Below, one piece after another: positions 10,035 to 21,340 of a DNA stretch of 64,000 nucleotides. Position 1 is the stretch's first letter. Each line of letters opens with the position of its first letter. Origin of the DNA: Romanomermis culicivorax. Taxonomy: Eukaryota; Nematoda; Enoplea; Mermithida; Mermithidae. Where the stretch lies: NCBI GenBank assembly GCA_963922205.1, contig CAWUHX010000528.1, positions 16,426 through 80,425 on the forward strand, written 5' to 3'. A program made the translations under genes and the position numbers. The notes beneath the pieces were generated by a model, which was not told the origin of the DNA, searched no databases, and was given only the letters and a program-made list of their open reading frames with translations.

Positions 10035-10338
10035 TTATGAACTACAGTAAAAATCAGGTATCCGCGTAATAAAAGGCATTACGCGATTTACGGAGACTAT
10101 TTGTACACGCGAATCTGGTTTCCCAGCGCGACGTATTTTTATTACATTTTTATCTAAATTTTGTGTTTCAATTACTTCGTAGGGGCCGTCATTTGTAGTG
10201 TCGGCCTTTCCTTTGATAATTCCCTTTTGATAGAGGACAAGTTCACCCGTTTGGAAGGTCTTCTCGCGAGCCTTCTTATCATACTGTAATTTCCTTTCGG
10301 CCGCCGATTTTTTATGGTTTTCGTTTATAGTTTCGGGT
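10035..10338 (-). pseudogene. C-terminal fragment of Gypsy-type integrase (element A)
   Basis: The minus strand encodes the end of an integrase. A basic helix (KKSAAERKLQYDKKARE) leads to the small barrel domain (GELVLYQKG...DGPYEVIE), and the frame closes after VNRVMPFITRIP. The whole catalytic core is absent: upstream the frame runs straight into the truncated 5' LTR at 10339, forming a chimeric open frame of 162 codons. The helix-barrel pattern matches the integrase tails of elements B and D, tying the three elements together. Confidence 0.75.
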
Positions 10339-10767
10339 ACTCTTCTCCTCAACAAAGTTGGAACGCCGAAAGTCCTCTCAGGTCGCGGGAGTTTCTCCAA
10401 ACGAGTCCGCGACGCGAAGTCGAAAATACAAAACAGTACGAGCAATAAAAGGCGTCCGCTATCCTTCCACAGTTGCCACCAGTCTTCATCGAAGACGCAC
10501 AGGAAAACGCGACCGGCTCGCAATAAGACGATTAATAATAATAATGAAACAAAACTGCCACGCGTCTAACATCGACTTTGCAGATGCATGCAAAACATTC
10601 ACACAACCATTTATGTATTTTTTGAGCCAAAAATGTATATGACACAAACCGTTTTACTGGTTTGTTTGCCCAAGAATAAATGAAATCACTTTAACAACAA
10701 AGGAGCTTTAGAGAATAAAAGTGAGGTAGTTAGAGGACCAAAGGTCAGAGGAATTGACCCTCTGACA
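10339..10767 (-). repeat. 5' LTR of element A, truncated (429 bp)
   Basis: Differs at a single site from 3643-4071. The U3 terminus TGTCAGAGGG is intact next to the CACT duplication. The last 359 bp of the LTR (the U5 side) are gone, and the copy joins integrase sequence directly at 10338/10339. Confidence 0.85.
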
Positions 10768-10771
10768 CACT
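10768..10771. repeat. Target site duplication CACT of element A (right)
   Basis: Partner of 3280-3283. Joining the flanks gives TTTCACTCTTATG, which matches the other tandem units at 1798 and 2287. Confidence 0.8.
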
Positions 10772-11110
10772 CTTATGTCTGAAAGTGTATTTGTGTCTGT
10801 TGTAGAAATTTTCTTTGAATAAATCACTTCTATTGCTGTATTTTTGTTGCTTTTACAGTGAATATAGACAGGAGATATTCATCCTCAAGAAGTCTGGAAA
10901 TAATAGGAAAAATTGAAATTAAGGCACGTAGTTATATCAGCCTGTACAGGATACGCACATTACAAGTATAGGGCCAATGGACACTGTCAGGTGGTAGTAG
11001 AAAGTATAGGTGAGCATAAAAGTTTGAGACCACAAAAAGTAAAAATTCAGCTCAACTGTTACATCTTGAAGTGTACACATTCGTCTCTGGTGTAGAAGTT
11101 TTGAAACGAG
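10772..11110. repeat. Continuation of the tandem array
   Basis: Resumes the unit interrupted by element A: the AATAAATCACTTCTATTGCTG anchor region at 10814 and the CCTGTACAGGATACGCACATTA region at 10940 correspond to 1851 and 1980. Confidence 0.6.
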
Positions 11111-11622
11111 AAAAGATAATATCAGAATCTAAAGTATCTCCAGGAGAGAATGACACCTTTGGACATCAATACCAGATTTAGTTCTGATGACTGAAAATTG
11201 CTATGTCTGATATTTACAGTTAACGTTGCTTGAATCATAAATTTTATATGCTTTGCTGAGAACTTGGTTGGAAAAAGCTCGTAGCCTGGCGATATTTCTC
11301 ACAGCTTGAGGCCTGACCCGGCTCAACCTCCCGCAAGGTCAGACTGAGCAGCCCATTTAGGTCAGTTTGAAGAACATGCTCAACTCTCAACCGACTAGTT
11401 CTTGACTCCTACCCTTGGCTTTGTGAGTCTGAATTTGCAAGCCATTTAAGAGCCAAAAATGCCAGGCCACATTACTAGTAAGAGTTGATTCTGTGTAAAA
11501 AGTAGGTTACCTTGACTCCACTTTGACGTCCTACCTTTTGAGAAATTTCTCATTACCCTCAACTACAAGTATGTGAATTTTTTGTTGTAACTTCAAAATC
11601 ATACTAAATATTGAGTTGAGTC
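11111..11622. other. No recognisable feature
   Basis: Mixed-composition DNA between the tandem array and the ORF3 remnant of element D. I found no convincing coding frame or LTR. The 3' end of element D may lie here, but I cannot place it. Confidence 0.4.
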
Positions 11623-12659
11623 TCACTCAAGCGATGCTAGAATGGTGGCCAGATGCATAGTCGTGGTTAAGCACTGAAACTCGTCGCCATCTACCTGCAA
11701 AAGACTAAGGATGGTGTTAGGGAGGTACCGATAATGGGTACTGTGGTAAGTGCAATTGCGGAGAGGTTGATCGGCTGCTACGTGCTTGATGCAGACATCA
11801 TCGACGTCGGTGCCGAGGGGCCTAACATTTTCAAAATTGATGTGATCGCGAACAGCGAGTTTATAAATGGGGGAGATGGGAAATCCGAGTAATTCGATTA
11901 GTCTGTGCGTAAGGCCGCTCTTCATGGCCGAGGCAATGACTGCTTGAAGGCGTTTGGCGTCATTGTATAGCGATTTGGGTTGGAGAGACGGATCCTAGTC
12001 GTCAGACAGGTCTGGTGATTTGTTCCGTTTGTCTTTCTGCTTTTTCTTTTTCTGTTTGGGTACCTCCAGGGTGTTGAGGAGTTTCCAGTGAGTGGTATGG
12101 CTCAAAGTTTTCAGGTAATGAAAGCCGTTAGGTTGAGTGCCTAAACAAAAAGGCCCACCATGGTAGGACAATGTGCAATCATACATGAAAAATTGATATG
12201 CGGAAAGAACATCATCCCACATAATCACTGGTCAGGCGACTTGTGAGATTGTGGGGTAAATTTTATTGGTGGCATCGGCGGGTAAGATGTCCTGCAAAGA
12301 GACATTATGGAACATGGCGATCATCGTTGCCGCCAGTCGATCAATTTTGATTGCTTCCAACGAGTCGGTTGGGTACAATGAGGCAGCGCTGTAAATTTCT
12401 GGTATGAAGCTGTATCTGCCGAAAGTGAGGAAAGCAAAATTGGGTAGAAGGCATCGAGGGCAGCTTAGGCTAAGGTGTCGGGTTGCAAATACGACACATG
12501 AGGATTGTTGAAAAAGCATACAGCAGTGCAGAATTTTAGCGTAAGGCATGCTGTCAAGCAAAAGTGGAAATTCAAACATAAATTTTAGTAGTGTTTGTGA
12601 GAAAAGCATGTAAATTTCGCGATTCAAGTCAATTCCTACTGTAGTTATTTTATTATTAT

Positions 12660-13480
12660 CTTAATTTTTATCGCTTCACTTAAATTTTGCACATATGGAA
12701 CCAAACTGAAAATATTATCAATCATGCAAACCTAATCTCGAAAGATAACTTATAAACCTAATGAACCTTGAAATATCGGTTCAGTGGAAAATAAAAATAC
12801 TGTACAAAGTAAGTATCAGAAGGTTCCGACCATATGGAATCCTCTAAGGGTTCAAAAATATATGTTGTATAAAATAAATGGGAGTTATGGCCGATCTTGA
12901 AGACAGGCCTCCTAAAACAAGATGAACTACCAGAAATGGAAGCAGATGGGTCAAAAGAGGCAAATAATCGCCTAGACCTCTTAGATAAAAATACAGTAAC
13001 CTTTGCTCCTGCTAGAGCACACACATATGGTGTGAAATAAACAAAAACAAACATTAATCAAAAGATAAGATAGCAGAAGTTAATTAAACCAATCTAGCAT
13101 GAAAAGCTGTATATAAGAGCCTGTAACTCTTATCCTCAGTTCAGTTCCGGTTCAGTCCATTCTAGCTCATTCAGTTCAGTATCTTCAGTCCAGTTCAGTT
13201 CATTACTGCATTTTATTTCGTTCATTTATTTGAATCGTTTACTTATTTCTAAATATATATCATTATATCGATAAATATGTACCGCCAACAGTACCTGAAG
13301 AATAGGTTCACACCCTATTTATTTCCAAGTATGTACTAGTGTATATTAAATTTGATAAGTTTCCAATAAATCTTAAAATTACAAATCCACTTGTTAAACT
13401 ACCCAAGGACATAAGTATTCAGGGGCCAAATACCTGCATATCAAATTGTGTTATCCTTACAGCACTCCTACCTAGTTTTA
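12660..13480 (+). mobile_element. Insertion resembling a solo LTR, inside ORF3 of element D
   Basis: The ORF3 alignment is interrupted here by several hundred extra bases. The insert has a TATA box in context (TGTATATAAGAGCCTGTAAC at 13108) followed by clustered CAGTTCAG/TCAGTCCAG motifs at 13135-13205, which looks like an LTR promoter and start region. Boundaries, terminal TG..CA and target duplication could not be fixed. Confidence 0.4.
13108..13127 (+). promoter_or_regulatory. TATA-type promoter in the LTR-like insert
   Basis: TATATAAGAG is followed about 30 bp later by repeated TCAGTTCAG-type sequences, an arrangement typical of LTR core promoters. Confidence 0.45.
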
Positions 13481-14395
13481 TTTTAAAGAACTTAGACCCT
13501 GACAATGCAACGTGGAGGCCCACATGGCTGAAACCCTAGCTTTTAGCCTGAATTTCTCTGGGATGAAACTGATGCACCGAGCGAGTTTATAGAGTGGTGG
13601 GGGATGGCCATGTTGCCGATTACGCGGTAAGCATCAAAGTGAATGGCTTTTACAATGGGATCCTTATTCTATTTCTGGCAATCTGTGTGGAATTGTGAAC
13701 AAAGGAGGGCCTTAATTCCCGCCCAGTCATTGGCTCCAATGAAAGATATAATGATGGTGTGTTCAACATGGACTAGGGAGAATAATGGGGTCCAATCTTC
13801 CCATGTCGCAGTGAAAATTTCAAATATGAACATGGTACCACTCGGAAATGCAAGTTGGATGTAGCATGGGTAACTAGATGCCATGGGATCAGCTGACATG
13901 GAGATGGTGAACTTTAAACTTTTCATATCGCTGGCTACGATGGATTCAGTGTCCAAGCGGACCAAGGTGTAGCTCCAGAAATTTGGTGTGGGCTGGGGGG
14001 TGAGTGCTGCCCCCAACAAATGGGTGGTAGAAAGATCAGTGGTGGCAGCAGGTTAGGTAACGGGTTGAACAAGGAGACAAACCAACATTTGAGGTCAGTG
14101 GCATGGACCAAACATTTGACGTTGTTTTCTAAACAAGAGCAGGGGCGATATTCGACATTAAACAAAGTGGGTACTGGGGCCGAGGTAACAAAGTTTTCCG
14201 TGCAAAAGGTTGACTTTAGAGTTGAGCCGAGAAGAGCATTGTGTTTGAGTCAAAACGAAATGGTACATTCCCCCAGGCAGTTGTGACTTGGGCAGTTACA
14301 TCACTGAGGCGGGCACATCTTGTCAACTTTGGATGGACCGCCAGAGGGGGGCAGCGAAAGTTGATGTACATGGCAGTCAAATCAGTAGCCTAATG

Positions 14396-14453
14396 ATCAA
14401 GCTGTGGCTAATCATTATACCTAATGAGGCATAATGATTAGCCACAGCTTGAT
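14396..14453. repeat. Perfect 23-bp inverted repeat, 12-nt loop
   Basis: The arm 14396-14418 (ATCAAGCTGTGG...CATTAT) is the exact complement of 14431-14453. It lies in the non-coding gap between integrase and ORF3 of element D. Confidence 0.8.
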
Positions 14454-14582
14454 GATGATGGGATCCTGGCATCTGACCATGGGCTTTAATGGGAAGGGGT
14501 TAGGTATCCCATGGAGTCCCAAGTACAAGTTAGAGGACATGCACAGATATGAAAGCTAAAAAGAGAGCATGCCAAGATAAGG

Positions 14583-14619
14583 AAATACCATTGCAGCAGA
14601 AGCTGCTGCAATGGTATTT
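14583..14619. repeat. Perfect 17-bp hairpin, 3-nt loop
   Basis: AAATACCATTGCAGCAG, AAG, CTGCTGCAATGGTATTT. Second perfect hairpin in the integrase-ORF3 gap of element D. Confidence 0.8.
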
Positions 14620-15243
14620 CTGCGGCTGTTGCTCTCCCCATTGCATGTAGCATTCATTTACATTCAAGGATTCTCGATAGGGCAGAGGCTCCTTGGTTGC
14701 AGACAATGTGTATGGCATTGTCATTGTGAAAAGAAAATTTTAGAGCAGTGGTAGGATGGGACTACTCGAGGCGAAAGTGAAAATAGGAATGAGTTAAAGT
14801 AAAAGTGAAGCCACTGAAAGGTGAAGAAAGTGTAAAGTTTGGAAAATGTAACACTATACCATGGACAGAAAAGAGCTTAAATTTAAAGAAGATACCCCCT
14901 CCCAAGTGGGGTAGTGGGTCTCGAGGAAGTGTGAATGACAATGGTGTAAAGTTGGCGTAGGGCTTGCGTCGGTGGAAGAGTCAATGGAAAATAGTGTAAT
15001 CTAAACGGATTACACTGAAGAGTGTAGCCGGTGACCAGTCAAAGCCATCACCATAATCTAAAGCAAACAAAAGGATAAAGATTATGTACAACAGGGCATC
15101 ATGAGCGGTGTATCACTAAATAAATTTTGAATCGAACTTGTTGTAGCAGTGAAGTGTGAGACTTATAGTGTGGACCACCTGCTTTGGAACCAAATGGAGC
15201 ATGGTATGAATGGTTTCAAGCGAAGCATGGAGACAGTTTGTGG

Positions 15244-16270
15244 TTAGCCAGGTGCATCGAGTGAATTGACTGTAACAATATTTTTGGCTATGTGGGCAAC
15301 ATTCGTAATGATAAAAGGACCAATGTAATCAGATTGGATTTTATTGGCTTTTTGAGTGTTGGTCAATAGCATGAGGTCATTAGTGGCCGAATTGTGTACA
15401 CTGGTCTTTTTATCAAAGTAGGCTTTGCTGAGGGTGGCAGCTTTTTTGAGGTTAGTTTTAATTGTTTCGTGCATTTTGAGTTGCCCTTGCATTAGGATGT
15501 GCTGATTTGCATCCTAATCGAGCAGCAAGGTTAGTCGGTGGGTGCAGTCCTAGTCGACTGTTATAGGCAGTTTATATCCTCGTAATAGGCTGAAAGGTGA
15601 GTGGTGTGTTGTGGTATGAGACATTGCATTATAGGCAAAGATGGTGTAGGGCACTTAGTGTTCCCAGTTGTCCATATCATCAGCGGTATACTTCTTGAGT
15701 TGTGCAATGAGGGTTTGATTGATTTGATTGAAAGGCTCCACCATGCCCTTACATTGAGGATGGTGACCGTTGTTTTAACTTTATGGATTTTGAGTAGTTT
15801 GCAGATCTCTTGCATTAATTTCGATGTAAAACATTCACCTTGTTCGGAAAGGAGGACGAGCAGGCTGCCCTGAGTAAGGACAACATTGTTGGCAAAGCAT
15901 TCAACAATGGTTGACGCCTTTTGATCAGGAATGGGTGGATGGAAACCAATTTGGTGCAGTAGTCCTGAAATACAATAACATAAGGGCGTTTTTCACCTAC
16001 CAGCAATATGTTCAGGATGTCAGTGGTGACAATTTTGAAGGTATGCATTGGGTGTATCGGCAATAAGGGTGGAGGTGGAGGCATTGGGGGTGATGTCAAC
16101 TGGCAAATTTTGCAGATTTGATCCATTTGCAAACAGCTTCTTCCATCGGGGGCCACCAAAAATGAGCTTTGATGGCTGCAAGTGTGCGATTAGATCCTTG
16201 GTGGTTCAAAATTTTTGGGCTGTCGAATTGGTGGAGCATTTGGTCGTCCATAGATGCTGGAATGACTAAC
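15244..16270 (-). pseudogene. Integrase remnant of element D
   Basis: Minus-strand fragments in order: the end of the zinc-binding region ([10 protein letters not shown], near 16130), a core segment with [16 protein letters not shown] (near 15990), a late core segment (15815-15561) and the C-terminal basic helix with small barrel (15492-15244, SDYIGPFIITNV). Several frame changes separate them. The C-terminal helix resembles that of element A (ETI..N.KKAA.....Y..K). Confidence 0.65.
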
Positions 16271-16272
16271 TG

Positions 16273-17400
16273 TCAGTTGTCTTTGATCTGGCGATGCAAA
16301 AGACCATCTTGGGTGAAGAAAACAGGAGGGTGTTTCATGGCGTTGCCAGTTTGAAGGGTGGTGATGATTTTGGTAATGTTGGAGTCAGCAGCTTGTGCTT
16401 GTTTGATTTCTTTGTCGGAGACAAGGGTTATGGTTTCAACTGGAGGTGGCGTGTAGTCGGCAGCTTTTTTTTTTTTTCTCCGAGCCATTGGAGCTGTTTG
16501 TGATCTGTGCGAACAATGACCTTTTGACCACAAATGTAGTGGCGGTACATCCCAAAACTGTAGACAATGGTGAGGCATTCGCATTCCGTTGTACTATATT
16601 GAGTCTCGGCATCGGTGAGCATGTGGCTGTTGTAGGCAATAACCCATTAGTCATTGCCATTTTCCTGGTACAAAATTGCTCTGATTGATGTCATACTGGC
16701 GTCAGTTTGTATGATGAATTGAGCTTTGCCATCATACACTGGGTAACGGAGGAAAGGTGAGGAGGTTAAGGCTTTCTTGCTACCCTCAGAAGCCTTTTTG
16801 TAATTGTCGTTAAATTGATAGTTTGAGTTGTGGCGGAGGAGTGGGTAAAGCGGGCTTGATAGTGTCACCAATTGCAAGATGAAATGTTTGCACGATTGCA
16901 CTATACCTAAAAAACTTTGCATACTTTTTTTGGTTTGGGGAAATCATATTCCACAATTGCTTTGGCTTTTTCAGGATGGGGGGCGTTACTATTTGGGTTG
17001 ACTAGATGTCCCAAAAATTTCACTTGCTGTGGCAGGAATTCACATTTATCCGGGCAGAGGGTTAAATTGGTGGCCCGAAGGGCATCGAAGATAATTTGCA
17101 AATGGTCTTCTTTGAACAAATTCGAGAAAATGATTATATTGTCAATATTAATGAAGCAAATTTTCCAAATATATGGGTGAAGGATTCTTCCCATTAGGTG
17201 TTGGAATTTGGCGGGCATGTTCTTCAAGCAGTTGTACAGCATTTCTTGGATATGGCCACTGATGATGGCTCTTTGTTCCATTGCGGCACAATAATAATGG
17301 CGATATACCAGTTTAGAGGTGCCGGTGTCAATGCCAATGGTCAACTTCTTCGTAAATGTTGGTTTGTTGCTGGGGAGGCTAAAGACATCACCATTTTGTC
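16273..17400 (-). pseudogene. Reverse transcriptase and RNase H remnant of element D
   Basis: The RT segment 17344-16907 includes the region around the active site, read here as N-I-D-N where Y-x-D-D is expected, so catalysis is lost. It continues into [20 protein letters not shown], typical of the Gypsy-type thumb. RNase H pieces follow: QTDASMTS near 16700 and [10 protein letters not shown] near 16500. A poly-purine run at 16470-16480 causes a frame change. Confidence 0.7.
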
Positions 17401-17794
17401 ATAGAATGTGGAGGGCCTTTGTTTTTTGGGTGGTGGTCATGTAGGTTTTGGCAGTCATTTTGTTCAAGGTGAAATCCAAGTGTGGCATGGAAGCAATTTG
17501 TTGAGGGCGGCTGGTTCATGGTCCAAAGGTCACAGTCCACGGCGGGGGTTGCTACCTGATAGTCGGCAGAAGGTTTGGCGTATTTTAGTGCCTGTTTTGC
17601 CATGGCAATCAGTTGGTTAGGGCGGAGCTTGATGCTGTTTGGAGTGTTTTTAACAAATAGCAGTGGTCATTTGCCCTCAGTGACATTGATAATTGCCATT
17701 CTGATTGGAAATTCTGTGGCAATTTGATTGGTTGGCAATGGTTGAACGATCACATCAGGAATAGAAACAATTGTTAAGGGAAAAACAGTGCCAT

Positions 17795-18370
17795 TTACCC
17801 TTTACTGACAATTTGGCAAAATGAAGAGGGAAGCTTGAGCAACAAGGAAGACAGGTTTGGCGAGCTCCATCCCCCATGACCAGGTTGAGAGTGCCATATT
17901 GGTTGTTTGGCTTCGATTTCTTCTGCTTCTTCTTCATCACAGAAACTTACTCTTTCCAGTTCTGGGATCTCCTCTAAAACCTTATCATGCAAGGCATTGA
18001 GGAATAGCTCTGTTTGCAGGTGAACCAATGTGATTACCTTGAGTGGTAGCTTGTCATCCTGTATTTCGATATAGTTATCTTTGAAGTTGAGAATCACGTG
18101 GATATCAGGATGCGCTAAGAAATCCATGCCAATGATGCACTGTTCATTATTCTCATCCTCAAGAATAACACATTTGATCATATGTTTGCCCAAAGCGGAC
18201 TCCACGGTAACTATGACTGGGCTGTGGGCGTTGATGATAGCACCATTGGCAACTTTGATCTTGCCGCATATGGGGAGTTAATGTGATTGCTTGTTGAAAG
18301 CACACTTGACAAGGCCTGAGGACAACACAGAACATTGGGCGCCGGTATCAATAAGTCCGTGGGGGTTGGT
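17795..18370 (-). pseudogene. Retropepsin-type protease remnant of element D
   Basis: The minus strand around 18350 encodes G-L-I-D-T-G-A-Q-C-S, the aspartic protease active site. About 60 residues later comes I-I-G-M-D-F-L, the conserved flap-distal motif. A stop separates the two halves near 18280. An acidic linker follows toward RT. Confidence 0.7.
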
Positions 18371-18399
18371 GGTACCAAGCTTGATTGGTATTTGGAAGG

Positions 18400-21000
18400 C
18401 TCACATGGAGGTGTATTTTCATGCCAACATCTTTGTTGATGGCGTTACATTGTTGATGTGACAAATGGATGAGCGAATGTGGCACGGGTCGTGGGAGGCC
18501 TAGGTTGTCGCATTCCAACAGACAATTCCTGGGCTGATTATGGGTGCGTAGAAGTGATTTGTTTAGAAGGTATAACCATATTGGGGGTAGATAATGATTG
18601 GCTACTGGTGTGCATGTCTGGGCCAGTTGCAGGAATGGCAGAAGTGGATGGAAAAGTGGGGAGGGCGAGCCGAAGTTGGGAGAATTGCGAGCTGGCGCAG
18701 GACAAATCCATAGGGGTAGTGACATAGGGGGCCAGTGCGGCATTATAATGAATGTGTTGCTCCCACAGTGGCGTGAAATTGGTGTTTGGGTAGATGGTGT
18801 GGGTATTCTGAACAAGATCATTAGGGCAAGAGAAAGAGTTACCTTCCTGATAGTAGCTGCATGAGCTGCATGAGAGGTTTGAGCTTCTCTGTGGGGCTGC
18901 TAAATAGTAGTTTAGAAACAAAAATTAATTTGAAATTAATTGGTTGGACCTATTCCTAATATTAATAAATTAAATATAAATTGAGGCATCGAGGGGTGGG
19001 CAGCATAGGGTGGTCAGCTTGGATCCTGACGATTGTTCTGCTGAGCATTTTGTCGTTTGAGCCAAACACAATCTTTGGTGTTGTGTGTTCCTGATTGGTG
19101 AGCAGCACACCAAAGACCTCCTGATTGATTCTGAGCTGGGTGTGGTCAGTCTCAGCTTGCCGAGCAGTCTAAAGGGTTGCCATAGTTATGGCATGGTTGA
19201 GATTGCTGGCCAAGAGGCTGGTTTTGAGCATTAGATTGATATTTGTCAGAGCAGTGCCAGGATTAGAGTTCTTAGTGGTCGCGGTCCCAGAATTGAATTA
19301 GTTGTTCTAATAGCATCTCAGTGCCTGGTTGCGGTTATGGCAAAGGGGTTGTATGAGGTTGCTGAAAGGAAACATATTTGTTCGGCACCAGCATAGCACT
19401 TTGCCGTCCAGGTGGAAGGTGTACAGTTGTAGTAGGTGGAAGGTGTACAGTTGTAGTAGAATTCCTGAGAGGGATCCATGCTGCGATGGCAGTCAAAAAA
19501 ATGGTTGAAAGGTTGCTGTGATTGTGGCCGGGCTGTGTCTGGCTCAGCCTGGTTCATGAGTATAAGTCGTCCTACAATTCCGATTTCGGTTTTGGTAGCA
19601 TTGAGGATGCTGTGGGCTTTTGTGACAGGGTTGGCCAATTGTTGAACATTGGTGAAATTTTTGGCTTGCTCTCTGATAGTCAGTTGATAGAAAACAGGCA
19701 TTTTAGTTAAAAAGGTGTCAATTACTTGTTCATGCCAAAAAGATTGATTTTCGTCTACTACAACTGAACATATGTCATTACCTTACTTAAAAATGGGGTG
19801 AGTTCCTCCCCAGCTTCGGGGGTGATGGATGCTAGTTCGCGCTTGAGGGTCATTTGATTGCAGTCAGGGTCAATTGGAACATAAGGAAATTTTTAGCCTC
19901 CTCGCACCCCATCATATCTTGTATCATATCACTCGGCGTGTCAGGGGTGAGGGGGGGAGTGCACTCATCTCCACGTGGTTTGATGCATCATATCTGAATT
20001 CGTTTTTGAGGCGAAAGAAGAAACCTAGTAGACGCTTATTGGTTCCGGAGCCATCGATTACAAGTGGGTGCATATTATCTACAATTGTCTTGATTCGGCT
20101 GTCTTCTTCTCAGTGAGACATGTGCGGGAAATCAAAACGAGGTTGTGGGTGATCATAATAGTCGTCTGATGGATAGTCCGAGAATTTGAATGGGTTGACT
20201 GCAGGCAGTCGACATGATTGAGGCGCGATGCAGGAAATTTCATCTTACCCGGGGATGGTATGGGGAAATTTGTTACTGTACAAGGTGTCGGTCAATGGTG
20301 CCTTCGGTTTAATGCATGCCCAGGATGGCCAAAGACCAGAACCAGTTCAGTTTCACAGAGAGTCTCATTAGGGATATAGATATCGGGCAGTTCCTTGCCA
20401 TGAAACTGTGAGGTCACTGGCAGTGGTCGAGGTGTCGGCCCATTGTTAAGCACTACCATGGCAGCTGTGGTTGTAGAAATAAGCTATTGCATCTGTTCAG
20501 GGAGGGGGTGAAGCGTGCATTAGTGGCTTGAACTTGTTCCTGGATTTCACCTTGGATGCCTAATTGTTGGGCTTGAAATTGGTCAGAGACAGTGCTGATA
20601 ATTTGATTGATAGTTTGAAATAGGCTTGACATTGTTAGTGATTTGCATGGCAGCAGTGCTAAGTTGCTCAAGGGCGTCACCTTCTTCTAACCAAAAATTC
20701 TGGACTTCATTTGCATTAGTTATGGCCAGGCTGCTGCTGTGATTATTTGTGGGTGCTTGGGTGGCCGCTGGGGCCAGTGGTTAGTCAACATTGATGAAGG
20801 AATTCGAGGAGTCGGTGCAGTCGATGGTAGGGTTAGTACTGGCATGTGCAGTGGTACAGGGCAGTGGTATCTGAGATACAGCAGATGCGCTAGCACACCT
20901 GGTGGCAGCAGTAGTTGAACTTTGATTTGAGGGTTGTGGCGCAAGCAGATTTGAGGGTGCGGGAGCAACGGTACTGGGCAGCGCTTGTGCTTGGGTGTTT
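18400..21000 (-). pseudogene. gag remnant of element D
   Basis: Scattered minus-strand frames rich in Gln, Pro and Ser. A short zinc-knuckle-like motif (C-A-A-H-x4-H-x4-C, followed by W-L-K) lies near 19110-19060. A Gln-rich helical segment at 20680-20453 may be the N-terminal part. Identification rests on the position before the protease and on the knuckle. Confidence 0.5.
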
Positions 21001-21215
21001 CCATCTAATGAGGAATTGCTGAAAAGAGAAGAGGGTGGGTTAACGGGGGGGGGGGCTTAGCAAAAGCAGCGGAGCCAGTTGCATCCGATTTGTGGTTGGC
21101 AGCGGAATCATCTGGTCAAAATTCAAAGTACGGTGCCCAGCGTTAGAGGCATTGATGGAGCTTGATTGCGACGGATGGCATGTGTGGTCAGGTGGTGTAT
21201 GGCCTACTTTTGGCA

Positions 21216-21289
21216 TGTTTTTACCCAAATTATAGAAGCCTGGTTGGTAACCCTGGGCACAAGAGGCTTCTATAATTTGGGTAAAAACA
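21216..21289. repeat. Perfect 26-bp inverted repeat, 22-nt loop
   Basis: The arm 21216-21241 (TGTTTTTACCCAAATTATAG...) is the exact complement of 21264-21289. It sits upstream of the gag remnant of element D. Confidence 0.8.
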
Positions 21290-21340
21290 CACGCTGATGC
21301 TGTAATGCTTTTAAAAACCCTAATGAGCAACGTACTTTCA

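Larger units (their letters stand above)
3284..10767 (-). mobile_element. LTR retrotransposon A, internally deleted, carries ORF3 exonuclease
   Basis: The element reads on the minus strand. The 3' LTR is 3284-4071, preceded on that strand by a polypurine tract (4072-4086). The 5' LTR is the truncated copy 10339-10767. Both outer ends are flanked by CACT (3280-3283 and 10768-10771), and the outer termini are TGTC and GACA. The 429 bp shared by the two LTRs differ at one base, so the insertion is recent. Between the LTRs only the C-terminus of an integrase and the long ORF3 remain. The end of the 5' LTR, the primer-binding site, gag, protease, RT and most of the integrase are missing, so the copy is not autonomous. 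Confidence 0.85.
11623..14165 (-). pseudogene. ORF3 exonuclease remnant of element D
   Basis: Several minus-strand segments align in order with the intact ORF3 of element A. 14165-13935 gives an F.SLF..P...PL.FLP block. 14019-13669 has the Exo I motif LVRLDTES and an Exo II-like I-G-A-N-D. 12627-12232 matches the segment after Exo III (YPTDSLE against YPHDTME in A). 12228-11995 matches the next block, with a Lys-rich linker, and 11925-11623 is a weaker match. At least three frame breaks and an insertion (about 12660-13480) disrupt it. The coiled coil and tails seen in A are not found. Confidence 0.65.
11623..21340 (-). mobile_element. Element D: decayed Gypsy-type retrotransposon with ORF3
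   Basis: On the minus strand the order is gag (about 21000-18400), protease (18360), RT (17344-16907), RNase H, integrase (about 16270-15244), a non-coding gap, then an ORF3 related to that of element A (14165-11623). Nearly every domain is broken by stops or frameshifts, so the element is old. I did not find its LTRs. Boundaries are those of recognisable coding remnants. Confidence 0.75.
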
